Source: Leuconostoc kimchii IMSNU 11154 (GTDB lineage Bacteria; Bacillota; Bacilli; Lactobacillales; Lactobacillaceae). From it: DNA of 64,000 bases. Below, piece after piece: positions 9,032-17,640 of the stretch (position 1 is its first letter; each line of letters starts with the position of its first letter). The stretch is taken from positions 992,001-1,056,000 of the forward strand of contig NC_014136.1 of assembly GCF_000092505.1 (NCBI RefSeq), read 5' to 3'. A program made the translations under genes and the position numbers. Under the pieces are notes generated by a model, which had not been told where the DNA came from, searched no databases, and saw only the letters and a program-made list of their open reading frames with translations.

Positions 9032-10045
9032 ATGGAACAAGAAATATATGATATTGCCGTGATTGGTGGTGGACCAGTAGGCATGTTCACGGCTTTCTAT
9101 GCCAGTTTACGTCACGTTAAAACAATATTAGTTGAGAGTTTGGCAACGCTAGGTGGCCAAGTCACTGCCCTTTACCCCGAAAAAACGATTCTAGATGTTG
9201 CTGGTTTTTCTGGTATTAAAGGGTCAGCATTTATTGCAGAACTAGATAAACAATTACACTTATTTCCAGTAGATATTAAAACAGAAACAACTGTGGTTAA
9301 TGTTGAACAAACTGGCGAGTTATTCACAGTAACGACGGATGTCGGTGAACCATTTCAAGCTAAAAAAGTCATTATAACAACTGGCAAGGGGGCGTTTGAA
9401 CCACGTAAAATGCAAGTTGAGGGTGTTGATGAACTTGTGGGCCAGGGTGTGCATTATTTTGTGACGCATAAACAGGATTTTGCTAATCATCATGTCGCAA
9501 TTGCTGGTGGCGGTGACTCGGCAGTCGATATGGCAACGATGTTAAACCAAGTCACGGCATCAACAACAATTATTCATCGTCGTGATAATTTTCGTGCGAT
9601 GGAACAAAGTGTGTTGGCATTAGAACAATCAACCGTCATAAGAGAAACGCCGAAAAAAATAACTCATATTGAAAAGGAAAATAATGGTCAGCTAAAAATT
9701 ACTTTAGAACAAGTAAAGGATAGTGACAGTGTTAGTGACATATTAGTTGATGATTTAATTATTAATTACGGGTTTATTTCAGAAAACAAAACGATTCAAG
9801 GCTGGGCAATTCAGCCAGAAATTTCTGGACAAGTTTTTAAAGTAGATCAAGCAATGCAAACTAGTGTACCAGGCATTTTTGCTGTCGGGGATGCGAGCCA
9901 TTATAGTGGTAAGTCTGATTTAATTGCTATTGGATTTGGTGAAGCACCACATGCGGTGAACGCGGCAATACGTCAATTTGATCCCTTACGTGGTGGCCCT
10001 GGTCACTCAAGTTCTATGGTATTAAAAGATGGCACAATCAGTTAA
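9032..10045 (+). CDS. Ferredoxin--NADP reductase, thioredoxin-reductase-like
   Basis: 337 aa from ATG 9032. FAD-binding IGGGPVGMF lies at the N-terminus, an NADPH-binding IAGGGDSAVD near residue 158, and GIFAVGDAS near residue 288. The CxxC redox pair of thioredoxin reductases is absent, placing it in the YumC-type flavodoxin/ferredoxin-NADP reductase family. AAAGGA ends at 9018. That is only 1 nt before an ATG at 9020 and 13 nt before ATG 9032; the second start matches family N-termini better. A small AGGA/TCCT hairpin could partly cover the SD. It ends at a terminator that overlaps the opposing regulator gene. Confidence 0.88.
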   Translation: MEQEIYDIAVIGGGPVGMFTAFYASLRHVKTILVESLATLGGQVTALYPEKTILDVAGFSGIKGSAFIAELDKQLHLFPVDIKTETTVVNVEQTGELFTVTTDVGEPFQAKKVIITTGKGAFEPRKMQVEGVDELVGQGVHYFVTHKQDFANHHVAIAGGGDSAVDMATMLNQVTASTTIIHRRDNFRAMEQSVLALEQSTVIRETPKKITHIEKENNGQLKITLEQVKDSDSVSDILVDDLIINYGFISENKTIQGWAIQPEISGQVFKVDQAMQTSVPGIFAVGDASHYSGKSDLIAIGFGEAPHAVNAAIRQFDPLRGGPGHSSSMVLKDGTIS

Positions 10046-10062
10046 CAAGAGCGTTAAATATA

Positions 10063-11038
10063 TTAAAGCTTATCAACATAATGTTGATAAGCTTTTTTCA
10101 TTTCTGGTGAAACCGTTGTTTCAAATAGATGTTTTTTCAGTAAATCATAATTTAATTCTTCAAGTTTCAAACGGTATTTGTCTGGATACAGGGTCACAAT
10201 GGCTTGACGGAATGCCGCGTAATTTTTCTGATATGTCGGAGAATCTAATAAATATAGTTCGCCAATTGTAATCATTTTTTGTGATGCAAAATGATATAAC
10301 GACAATGGTGTGTAGTGTGCGCGGGCGTTTAATTGTATCACTTGAAATAATAGTGGTACATATTGCTGTGCTTTTTCACTAGACTTGATGCTCGATAAAG
10401 CACCAAAAGCAAACCTGAGCCCAAGTGACTGGTTAAAATAGATGACACTTTGTTGCGCAGCCGACAAATCGCCAAAATTGTGCGAATTATTAATGCTTTT
10501 AGTGAGCGTGGCTAATAAATTATGTAAAACATTCACGAATTCTGCTTCTTTAAAAATAACATTATCAAATTCTAATTTAAGTGATACCAGTAAATTGACT
10601 TCTTCTAAACCGTATTCACCTTCAAGTAGGACCGATTTTAAAGCAAAGCGTAAATCGCTCGGTATGTCCAAGTTAAAAGCATTTTTTGAAGTCATACGGT
10701 AGAGCCTGACGGCTGATTTTAAACGTTCGATATTATGCGTTAAATAAAACTCATTGAGCGAGATGTCATAAGTTATAACTGAGGGTAAATTGGTTGTTGA
10801 TTCATATAATTGAAATTTGTTGTCTGCTATTGTTTTCATATGGGCAACTTCTGAGAAGGTTGTCCGTAGGTAGCGGACGGCGTCCAGAAATTGTAGTGTT
10901 GTAATATCAGTTTCACCTTTAACATAACGATACCAAGCAGAATTTGACACATGAATGAAATCTAAAAGACTTGATAATTTAACGCCTTTGTTCTTGCGTA
11001 TTTCATTTAAAAGGCGACCAATGGTTTGGTTTGATCAT
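10063..11038 (-). pseudogene. Rgg/GadR/MutR-like transcriptional regulator with frameshifted 5' end
   Basis: The continuous frame runs from 11034 to 10063 (about 323 codons) and contains a helix-turn-helix start typical of Rgg proteins (TIGRLLNEIRKNKG, then SNSAWYRYVKGETDIT) followed by an all-helical C-terminal region like the peptide-sensing domain. There is no ATG/GTG/TTG before the helix-turn-helix in this frame; it is closed by TGA and TAA at 11035-11040. An ATG at 11038 is one base out of frame. Adding one A to the AAA run just after it would give M-I-K-P-K-T-I-G-R and restore a normal N-terminus. Either the gene is inactivated, or the base was lost in sequencing, or translation starts at the internal GTG 10950, which would remove most of the DNA-binding domain. 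It is divergent from the envelope locus that begins at 11248. Confidence 0.7.
10065..10099. terminator. Terminator overlapping the end of the rgg-like gene
   Basis: AAAGCTTATCAAC (10065-10077) pairs perfectly with 10083-10095, followed by a T-run. The same bases encode the last residues and stop of the convergent regulator gene. Confidence 0.88.
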
Positions 11039-11147
11039 TAGTTGCCCACTATTCTGAATATGATATGTTTAATATTCATTTTAATATATTATGTTAGGAA
11101 AAACACCCCGATTTTGGGACAAAGTCGTTGAGTGTACGTTGGGCTAT

Positions 11148-11153
11148 TATAAT
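11148..11153 (+). promoter_or_regulatory. -10 element upstream of the envelope locus
   Basis: TATAAT about 95 nt before the first gene of the locus. The -35 is poor (TTGAGT at a 14-nt spacing), which would fit activator dependence on the divergent Rgg-like regulator; this is inference. Confidence 0.4.
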
Positions 11154-11247
11154 GTCAAAGGTATCGCTTTTTTAAAATATGTAAATAATATGTTTATATA
11201 TAAGAAAAAGGCTTAAATTAACGGGCCATATAGGGAGCAGAGAGTCA

Positions 11248-12381
11248 ATGAAATTAAAAAGGGTTTTATTATTGTTATCAGGAGCAGTGATAGTGATTGG
11301 TGGGGGTGGTTATGTTTACATGCAGCAGACGCATGTCAATCAGGCGACTAAATCAAGTCAACCAACAAATTCTAAAATTAAATCACAAAAAAAACCATCA
11401 TCAAAGATTAAAAAGCAACAAACTGGTATGAATTTACCACAATTAAGTGATCAGAATTTTTCAAGTGTCGCAGGCACTTGGAAAAATTCTGCAGGCGATA
11501 CATTAGTAGTGACCGAAAAAGGCATGTTGTCAATAAAGTATGATGGTCAAGTGAGTAACGATCAAAAGATATATATCGCATCTGGGTCAATATCTTCAGG
11601 AGAACAAAGTTATCATATTGGTTCAAAAGTAGAAGATGGTATTTTGCAAACAGTCATGGGGAATGATCCCTTACCGACGACGCCTGGTGCTTCGGTACTT
11701 ACCCCTTTTTGGTTTATTCCTAAAGGTGTAGATGTTAAGAAAGTGACTAGTATGACTTTTAATGGTCAATCTGATCAATCTCAGGATCGCTTATTTACAG
11801 GGCAACAATTTGATGAACGTAACATCTACGTGCGAGAACAAGCAACAAATAGCCAACAAACCAATACAAATGATTTCAAATTACCGCAAATAAATGATCA
11901 GTTGACCTTTTCTTCAGGTGCTGGTGGGTGGCAAACAACTTTAAAATTGAATCCTGATGGCCAATTTTCGGGTGAGTATTTGGCATCTTCTATGGGTGAT
12001 ACAGCAGCAGATCACCCCAATGGTACAAGTCAAAACGCGATTTTTAGTGGTAATTTCAATAAAATTAAACGCGTCAACGAGACAAGCTATCAAATGCGGA
12101 TTGATCAATTGAATTTAGATCATGCCATTGGTCAAACTGAAATTGTTAACGGTGTTAAAAAAACATGGGTAAAGCCTTATGGTATGGATGATCCCGACAA
12201 ATTCACTTTGTATTTACCGGATCAAAAAATATCGGACTTACCATCAAATTTCTGGCGCGACAAATCGGGGACAACCTGGAATGAAAACTTAAAAACGCAA
12301 GATAAGCTTAATCGCTATGCTTTACTGAATCAATCGACGGGATATACTTTTTTGAGTCCGGAAATAAGTAACGCAAATTAA
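11248..12381 (+). CDS. Membrane-anchored extracellular protein, DUF6287-like
   Basis: 377 aa. An N-terminal hydrophobic anchor (about residues 5-23) without a lipobox cysteine is followed by a Ser/Lys/Gln-rich linker (residues 30-60) and two globular parts. The first starts MNLPQLSDQNFSSVAGTW-K, close to the DUF6287 consensus as I remember it ('MxLxxIxxGxFSSxAGTWKN'); the second (from about residue 213) has a related FSSGAGGWQTTL. It is predicted to sit on the outer face of the membrane; function unknown. AGGGAGCAGAG precedes the ATG. First gene of the locus running to 19233. Confidence 0.65.
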   Translation: MKLKRVLLLLSGAVIVIGGGGYVYMQQTHVNQATKSSQPTNSKIKSQKKPSSKIKKQQTGMNLPQLSDQNFSSVAGTWKNSAGDTLVVTEKGMLSIKYDGQVSNDQKIYIASGSISSGEQSYHIGSKVEDGILQTVMGNDPLPTTPGASVLTPFWFIPKGVDVKKVTSMTFNGQSDQSQDRLFTGQQFDERNIYVREQATNSQQTNTNDFKLPQINDQLTFSSGAGGWQTTLKLNPDGQFSGEYLASSMGDTAADHPNGTSQNAIFSGNFNKIKRVNETSYQMRIDQLNLDHAIGQTEIVNGVKKTWVKPYGMDDPDKFTLYLPDQKISDLPSNFWRDKSGTTWNENLKTQDKLNRYALLNQSTGYTFLSPEISNAN

Positions 12382-12440
12382 TATTGTTGAACATACAGCT
12401 ATACATTGGCTGACAAAAAAGAAAAAGAGGAAAAATTATT

Positions 12441-13205
12441 ATGAAAGATTTAAACTTGAATGATCTACCTAAAAACGATTTGATGGCATTGTTAACAACT
12501 GCGTATCAATACCTATCTGATGAGAAAAAAGCCGAGGATCAAATTGCAACAATTAATCGACGTATACATCAAGCATTGCAAGCACCTATCGGTTTTCAAG
12601 TCGTATTTCGATGGGGGGTGCCTGTTGGTGCTTTTGTGATCACCATGGTTGTGATATCTAGTATTCTTGGACCTATTATTGGTTTTGTTGTCGGTGCCGT
12701 AGCAGCCTATTTTGCTTATGGTTATAGTAGTGGTAAAAAAGATAAGATTTTATCAAAAGAAAAAATTTCTAAATACCAGCAACTAGCATCAAAAGCACAA
12801 TCTGAATTGACTGTTTATCAAGAAAGTGGTGAATTCAATGATAGTCTGGTGTTTTTACCTAGAGAATGCACAAATATCTATGCGGTAGCAGCTTTATATA
12901 ATATTTTGTTAACTGGCCGAGCAGATACTTGGAAAGAAGCTATTAACAAATACGATTTGGAAAAAAACAATGCTGAAATTAAAGCTAACCAGAAAGCAAT
13001 GATACAAAATCAAAAGTCACAGATACAAGCTGCTGAAGCAAGTAATATTTTATTAAACAATGTGCAAACTAGTATTGCAGCACAAACAGGTGTCATTATG
13101 GCACAAATGGCTCAGATTGATAATATGAACCGCAGTATTAATAGTGTTGGTCAAAGTGCCTCATCTATCGCTAATAATATTAGCAATATCAGAAACAGAA
13201 AGTAA
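12441..13205 (+). CDS. Unknown membrane protein with coiled-coil tail
   Basis: 254 aa, not recognised. Residues 1-50 are soluble and charged; about 53-96 form two closely spaced, glycine-rich membrane segments (VGAFVITMVV..., GFVVGAVAAYFAYGY); about 100-160 are mixed; the last 80 residues (from NNAEIKANQKAMIQNQ) are Gln/Asn/Ala/Ser-rich and probably a long helix. GAGGAAAAA precedes the ATG by about 8 nt. It lies 59 nt after the DUF6287-like gene and 14 nt before the next one, so they are probably co-transcribed. The tail resembles low-complexity oligomerisation helices, so sequence searches may mislead. Confidence 0.6.
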   Translation: MKDLNLNDLPKNDLMALLTTAYQYLSDEKKAEDQIATINRRIHQALQAPIGFQVVFRWGVPVGAFVITMVVISSILGPIIGFVVGAVAAYFAYGYSSGKKDKILSKEKISKYQQLASKAQSELTVYQESGEFNDSLVFLPRECTNIYAVAALYNILLTGRADTWKEAINKYDLEKNNAEIKANQKAMIQNQKSQIQAAEASNILLNNVQTSIAAQTGVIMAQMAQIDNMNRSINSVGQSASSIANNISNIRNRK

Positions 13206-13219
13206 TTGGGGATAAGTAA

Positions 13220-13561
13220 ATGGGTTTATTAAAAATGTTCGGTAATCATATTAAACAGCAAACACTTCAGCAACTAGCCGATTCAAGTGGAATTGCACGT
13301 GATATGATCAAAATAAATGATATTAAAAAACGTAAAAGTGCACAACATCAATATGGCGTACGGCTGGAATATGTACCAGATACAGCTGAAGAAGCATTGA
13401 TTAACTTATCTCATGAATTACTTAATATGTCAGAAGAGGAAGTTTTCCAATTGGTAGCAACAACACCAGTTATCTATGCTAGTGGTTTGAGCCTAACGGA
13501 ATCTAAAGAAATTGTTAAATACTTAAAAAATATTGATGTTAAGGCAAGCGTTGCAGGTTAG
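13220..13561 (+). CDS. Small cytoplasmic protein with ribosomal L7/L12 C-terminal-like domain
   Basis: 113 aa, acidic and basic mixed, no membrane segment. Residues about 50-111 (from TAEEALINL to VKASVAG) resemble the L7/L12 C-terminal / ClpS-like alpha-beta fold: a xTTPxxxxxGLSLTESKEIVKYLKxxDVKASV stretch parallels the PxxVKEGVSKEEAExxKxxLExxGAxVE end of L7/L12. This is a pattern judgement, not a search result. GGGGATAAG lies before the ATG. Its location between membrane and surface proteins suggests a role in that locus, perhaps as a protein-protein adaptor. Confidence 0.6.
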   Translation: MGLLKMFGNHIKQQTLQQLADSSGIARDMIKINDIKKRKSAQHQYGVRLEYVPDTAEEALINLSHELLNMSEEEVFQLVATTPVIYASGLSLTESKEIVKYLKNIDVKASVAG

Positions 13562-13617
13562 AAATAATATCTAATCTAGAGAAACATTCACATGTTTAAA
13601 GAAAAGAGAAAGAATCC

Positions 13618-16515
13618 ATGAATAATCACAAAATGACACGTAGAGAACGTTATGCAGTGAAAACGCCAACTCAAAAATTAGGTGTTGCAACGGCCACAGC
13701 TATCACACTGGCAACGATTGCAACGGGGACAACGAAGGCTAGTGCTGATAGTGTTCAACCAACTACAAGCACACCTGAACAAGCAACACCTTCAACACAA
13801 CCAGATGAAAAGGCACAAGCTACCGCTAATTATGATGCTGCCAAGGCATCTGAAGCTCAAAAGTTAGCCGATGCTCAAGCACAACAAAAAGCGCAAGAAG
13901 AGGCCACAGCCAAGGCAAACGCCGAAGCTGAAGCGGCTAAACAAGCTGCTAATGAAAAAGCACAAGCTGATGCGCAAGCGCAACAAAAAGCAACTGACGA
14001 AGCTAATGCACAAGAAGCCGCTCAAAAGGCCGCTGAACAAGAAGCCGCTAACCAAGCAGCTCAGGCCCAAGCTCAAAAAGATGCTGAAGTTGCCCAACAA
14101 GCAGAAATTGCTAAGCAACAACAAGAAGCTGCTGACTTTGCAGCGCAACAAGCAAAAGAAACTGGTTCTGCTCAAGAGCAACGTGATGCTGTCACAGCAC
14201 AAAACCAACAAGATATTGCTAATGCACAAGCCGCAAAAGCCGCTCAAGATGCAACAATTGAGGCAAATGCCAAAGCTGAGCAAGACGCTGCCAAAGGGCG
14301 TCAAGATGAAGCCAACAAGTTAGCTGATGCAACGCAAAAGGCTGACACAACAACAGCTCAAATCAAGCAAGCCGATGAAACAAAGGCTCAAACTGAGGCC
14401 AACACAAAAGCTGAAGCAAATCAAACTCACAGCAATGTAACTTCAGAAAAAGCTTCTCAAGCCACAGTTGATGCTGCCCAAAAGACAGTGAATAACTCAA
14501 GTTCAAAAACAGTCAAACCAGCAATACCGGCAAATCCATATGACGATAATGCTTTCAATGAAGAACATCTCATTGAAGAAGAGGGTAACTTACCAACACA
14601 TATCAGTGACCCTCATATTCCAGCTAGTCACGTTAATGATGCCGGTTATTATGATTATTATCCTTATTCAGGAGAAAATGATACTACTGCCAAAATCAAT
14701 GGCGATGCAACAACAGCACAACAAGCTGAATTATCAGATTATGCCATGACGTTAATCAATTCATATCGTACAGCCAACGGCAAGTCTGCGGGCATCTTAT
14801 CAACAAATAACCAAAAAGCTGTTGATGAATCAGTTAAATATCGAAAAGAAGCTGGAGCTGGTTTCACACACACTCAATCTCTTGGGTCATCTGCTACAAC
14901 TAAGACAACTCAAGCCTACGCTGACTTAAACCTATTCAACAATTCTGAAAACATGGGTGTTTCATCATTATCTGAATTGACAATGTTATCAGCTAAGACC
15001 GCATTATTGAACATGATTACTGCAATGATTTACCAAGATGGTGCTCATGGTAATGGCCATTTACGTAACTTTATGACAAATGACTTACGCATGGCATTTG
15101 CTTTGCAACAGTCTACAGCTGGAGATTATCCATATATCTTCATTTTCCAAGGTTCTGAAATCAATGACAAAAGCAACCCTGCCAATGCAGATGACCAACC
15201 TTTGACATTGAAGTCAGCTGCTCAAATTGAAGCTGCTCGTGGTGGCAACAATGACGCGGCTGTAAAAGCCTTAGTTGCAGCTCAAACAAGCTTGGAACAA
15301 CTCCAAAAAGACAATGCCAAGAAGTTGGCTGATGTTCGCATTAACAACAAGCAAGCTTTGGATAACATCAACACAAAGTATGCCAAGATTATTGCCGACA
15401 TTACAACATCCCACGATGCAACAATTGCCAACAATGCAACAAGTTATGCCAATGACGTTGCTCAAATTAAGGCATTAGCAACAGCGCAACATAATGATAA
15501 CGCCACAAAGTTAGCCGAAACATTGGCAACACTAAAGGACAATTATGATGCCAAGTTAGCCAACATCAAAGATGTACCGGCTGACGAACTAGCAGCCAAG
15601 AAGGCATCAGACAAGGCAAAGTTTGAACAAAGCCAAGTCCAAGCCTTAGCCGACTTCAAGGCCGACCAAGCAAAAGCTGAAAGTGCCTTAGAAACAAAGT
15701 TAGCCAATGACTTGGCAACATTCAAGGCCCAATTGGATGCTGATGTCGCAAGTAAAGCGGAAGCAGGAGCCAAGAATCTTGACGCCTTGAAAGCTTCAAA
15801 TGACAAAGCTTACAACGATTTAGTTGCTGCAAACGCCCAAGCATTGGCTAATTTGAAGGACTCAAATGCCAAGAGCTATGCAAAGGCACAAGCAGATAGT
15901 CAAGCATACTTGGACAGTATTAACCCAGCCAATGCTAAGCCTGCAACGCCCAATAAGCCAGCAGACAAGCCAACGACTGAAACACCTTCAAAGACTGATG
16001 ACGGGGTGAAGCCAAGTTCAGTTGGATCAATGACATTAGATGAATACTATGCAAAGCTTAAAGAAACAGCTATAAATCAAACAACAGGTGCAAGTAATCA
16101 TTCACCTAAATCAACAACGAATCAGCAAACGTCAACTAACAATGACCATACGACACAAGCTTACTTTGATCGACTGGTTCAATTAGATCACTCAACTTTG
16201 CCAGTTGGCGGTTCAAATCAGACAACCAATAACCAGGCTAATGTAGTAACACCAGGTTCTAATAACCAGCATAACGATAATGTTGTCTACGATGCGAGTG
16301 CCAAAGTGCTTAATACGGTAACAGCTGTTCAAAACAAAAAAGTTATAGCGACTTTACCTAGCAATGACGCCATTTCAAACGTACCACAATCACCCGTGGA
16401 CTTACCAAAGACCGGCGTAGAATCATCAAAGTCACTCGCAGTATTAGTTGGTATGGTTGGTTTACTAGGTATATCCGTTTATGTACCAAAGCATATGAAA
16501 AATAAACGAGTATGA
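13618..16515 (+). CDS. LPXTG-anchored SEC10/PgrA-type surface protein with CAP domain
   Basis: 965 aa. Order: signal peptide (residues 1-43, with the basic MTRRERYAVK start and cleavage near KASA-DS), a long Ala/Gln/Glu/Lys coiled coil (about 60-300), a CAP/SCP-like domain (about 368-515, with LINSYRTANG, FTHTQSLG, SENMG, HGNGHLRN), a second coiled coil (about 545-770), a Pro/Lys linker (about 780-815), a Thr/Asn/Gln-rich wall-spanning part, and a sorting signal LPKTG at 929-933 with hydrophobic tail and NKRV end. The arrangement matches the SEC10/PgrA surface-exclusion family, known for plasmid pheromone systems but also chromosomal in lactobacilli. Here it is probably an adhesin or cell-envelope stalk. 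Sortase would attach it to peptidoglycan. A hairpin terminator follows. Confidence 0.9.
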   Translation: MNNHKMTRRERYAVKTPTQKLGVATATAITLATIATGTTKASADSVQPTTSTPEQATPSTQPDEKAQATANYDAAKASEAQKLADAQAQQKAQEEATAKANAEAEAAKQAANEKAQADAQAQQKATDEANAQEAAQKAAEQEAANQAAQAQAQKDAEVAQQAEIAKQQQEAADFAAQQAKETGSAQEQRDAVTAQNQQDIANAQAAKAAQDATIEANAKAEQDAAKGRQDEANKLADATQKADTTTAQIKQADETKAQTEANTKAEANQTHSNVTSEKASQATVDAAQKTVNNSSSKTVKPAIPANPYDDNAFNEEHLIEEEGNLPTHISDPHIPASHVNDAGYYDYYPYSGENDTTAKINGDATTAQQAELSDYAMTLINSYRTANGKSAGILSTNNQKAVDESVKYRKEAGAGFTHTQSLGSSATTKTTQAYADLNLFNNSENMGVSSLSELTMLSAKTALLNMITAMIYQDGAHGNGHLRNFMTNDLRMAFALQQSTAGDYPYIFIFQGSEINDKSNPANADDQPLTLKSAAQIEAARGGNNDAAVKALVAAQTSLEQLQKDNAKKLADVRINNKQALDNINTKYAKIIADITTSHDATIANNATSYANDVAQIKALATAQHNDNATKLAETLATLKDNYDAKLANIKDVPADELAAKKASDKAKFEQSQVQALADFKADQAKAESALETKLANDLATFKAQLDADVASKAEAGAKNLDALKASNDKAYNDLVAANAQALANLKDSNAKSYAKAQADSQAYLDSINPANAKPATPNKPADKPTTETPSKTDDGVKPSSVGSMTLDEYYAKLKETAINQTTGASNHSPKSTTNQQTSTNNDHTTQAYFDRLVQLDHSTLPVGGSNQTTNNQANVVTPGSNNQHNDNVVYDASAKVLNTVTAVQNKKVIATLPSNDAISNVPQSPVDLPKTGVESSKSLAVLVGMVGLLGISVYVPKHMKNKRV

Positions 16516-16558
16516 TATCGTATTAAGGTGATAATCATGTTTAAACTATAAATACTAA

Positions 16559-16617
16559 AAATATTATGTTGCGCAATTAAATTTTCTAAAAATTTACTCA
16601 AGCGACATAATATTTTA
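16559..16617 (+). terminator. Terminator-like hairpin after the surface protein gene
   Basis: AAATATTATGTTGC (16559-16572) pairs with 16602-16615 (one G-U pair) around a loop of about 29 nt that contains further AAATTT complementarity; a short T-run follows. AT-rich, so efficiency is uncertain. Confidence 0.55.
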
Positions 16618-16654
16618 TTATTTACAGGGGTTAACCTGGTGATTTTAAAAAATT

Positions 16655-16683
16655 TTGATTAACGTTGATATTTATATTACAAT
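16655..16683 (+). promoter_or_regulatory. Sigma-70 promoter for the membrane protein / TcaA-like pair
   Basis: TTGATT, 17-nt spacer, TACAAT; the -10 ends about 50 nt before the ATG at 16733. Confidence 0.65.
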
Positions 16684-16732
16684 AAATAGCGTACTGATTT
16701 TAATAAGAAAAGTAATGATAGGGAGAAAAGGT

Positions 16733-17623
16733 ATGGCAACAAAGAAAGAATGGACAGAATATTTTGAGCTTATCAATGATCGACAGCCTAACGCAGAAGA
16801 AGTTTTGGCGGCGATTGAAAGTGGCGAGATTTCAGTGCATACAAATGATACGCAAACAAACAGCACAGCGCCTAAAGCAGAATTGTCTGAAGATGCCAAT
16901 CGCGTATACACGAATGCCAAGCAACATGCAGGTAATTACTGGACTTGGATTAAGCCTATTGTGGTTCACCCAAGTGAGCAAACTAATGTCACAAGTAACA
17001 TTTTCTTGTGGCTGACATTTGCTATTGCAACTATTACGGGTGCCTTTTCATTTTCAAATGTTGTGCGACGAGGTCTTAATACTGCTTACCAATCGTATTC
17101 ATCATTTAGTGGTAGTGAGGCTACCACAGTCCGTCAACAATTGAGTTCATTCAACACGCAATTGTTTTTCTATACGGTTGTTGTATTTGCTATTTTGTAT
17201 TTAGCTGCTATACCTGGTTTATTGTTGATCAATCGACAAGCTTTTAACCTCAAGACAAACGTATTAAAGTACTTAAAGTGGTTTGCACCATTAGCTTTGA
17301 TTAACATCATTGGTGCTATTTTATCATTCTTAGTACCCATTCCATCGATTTCTATCTCATCAATAGATGATGTTTCATCAATCATGCAAACTATTTTTAG
17401 CTCATTTGGCATTATAGCAGCGGTTATTGTGATTGGTATTGCGATCTTAACTAGTGGGCAACAATTTATTGTGACCGAAGCACATCAAGGTAAGCAAAGA
17501 ATAGATGCTTTATGGTTAGTATTAGGTCAGTGGATCATTACGATTATTGTTATCTGGATTGAACTGAAGTTTATCATCGTGCCATTACTAGAGACTTTGT
17601 CAAAATCAATTGGAAATGTGTGA
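16733..17623 (+). CDS. Polytopic membrane protein with N-terminal W-F-NxRxP-EV motif (DUF6574-like)
   Basis: 296 aa from ATG 16733, which has GGGAGAAAAGG just upstream; a longer in-frame extension back to 16655 lacks an SD. Residues 7-31 hold the motif W-x3-F-x3-N-x-R-x-P-x3-E-V-x2-A-x3-G. Residues 35-80 are soluble; then five or so membrane segments follow (about 89-107, 145-170, 185-205, 225-250, 262-285). The membrane part resembles the Yip1/DUF6574-like proteins often beside TcaA-like genes, where a zinc ribbon is usually N-terminal; no Cys-x2-Cys is present here. It is 17 nt upstream of the TcaA-like gene, so the two are probably one operon and perhaps one complex. Confidence 0.65.
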   Translation: MATKKEWTEYFELINDRQPNAEEVLAAIESGEISVHTNDTQTNSTAPKAELSEDANRVYTNAKQHAGNYWTWIKPIVVHPSEQTNVTSNIFLWLTFAIATITGAFSFSNVVRRGLNTAYQSYSSFSGSEATTVRQQLSSFNTQLFFYTVVVFAILYLAAIPGLLLINRQAFNLKTNVLKYLKWFAPLALINIIGAILSFLVPIPSISISSIDDVSSIMQTIFSSFGIIAAVIVIGIAILTSGQQFIVTEAHQGKQRIDALWLVLGQWIITIIVIWIELKFIIVPLLETLSKSIGNV

Positions 17624-17640
17624 GGTGAGATAAGATTAAC

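Noticed and set aside
13864..14323. Long frames on both strands inside the Ala/Gln/Lys-rich part of the surface-protein gene
   Set aside because: They are shadows produced by the repetitive GCA/CAA/AAG codon pattern; they lack SD sites and give low-complexity products.
13800..14420. Short repeats that could suggest a CRISPR array or tandem repeat
   Set aside because: Repeats are irregular, in coding frame and explained by the coiled-coil composition; no constant repeat with unique spacers exists.
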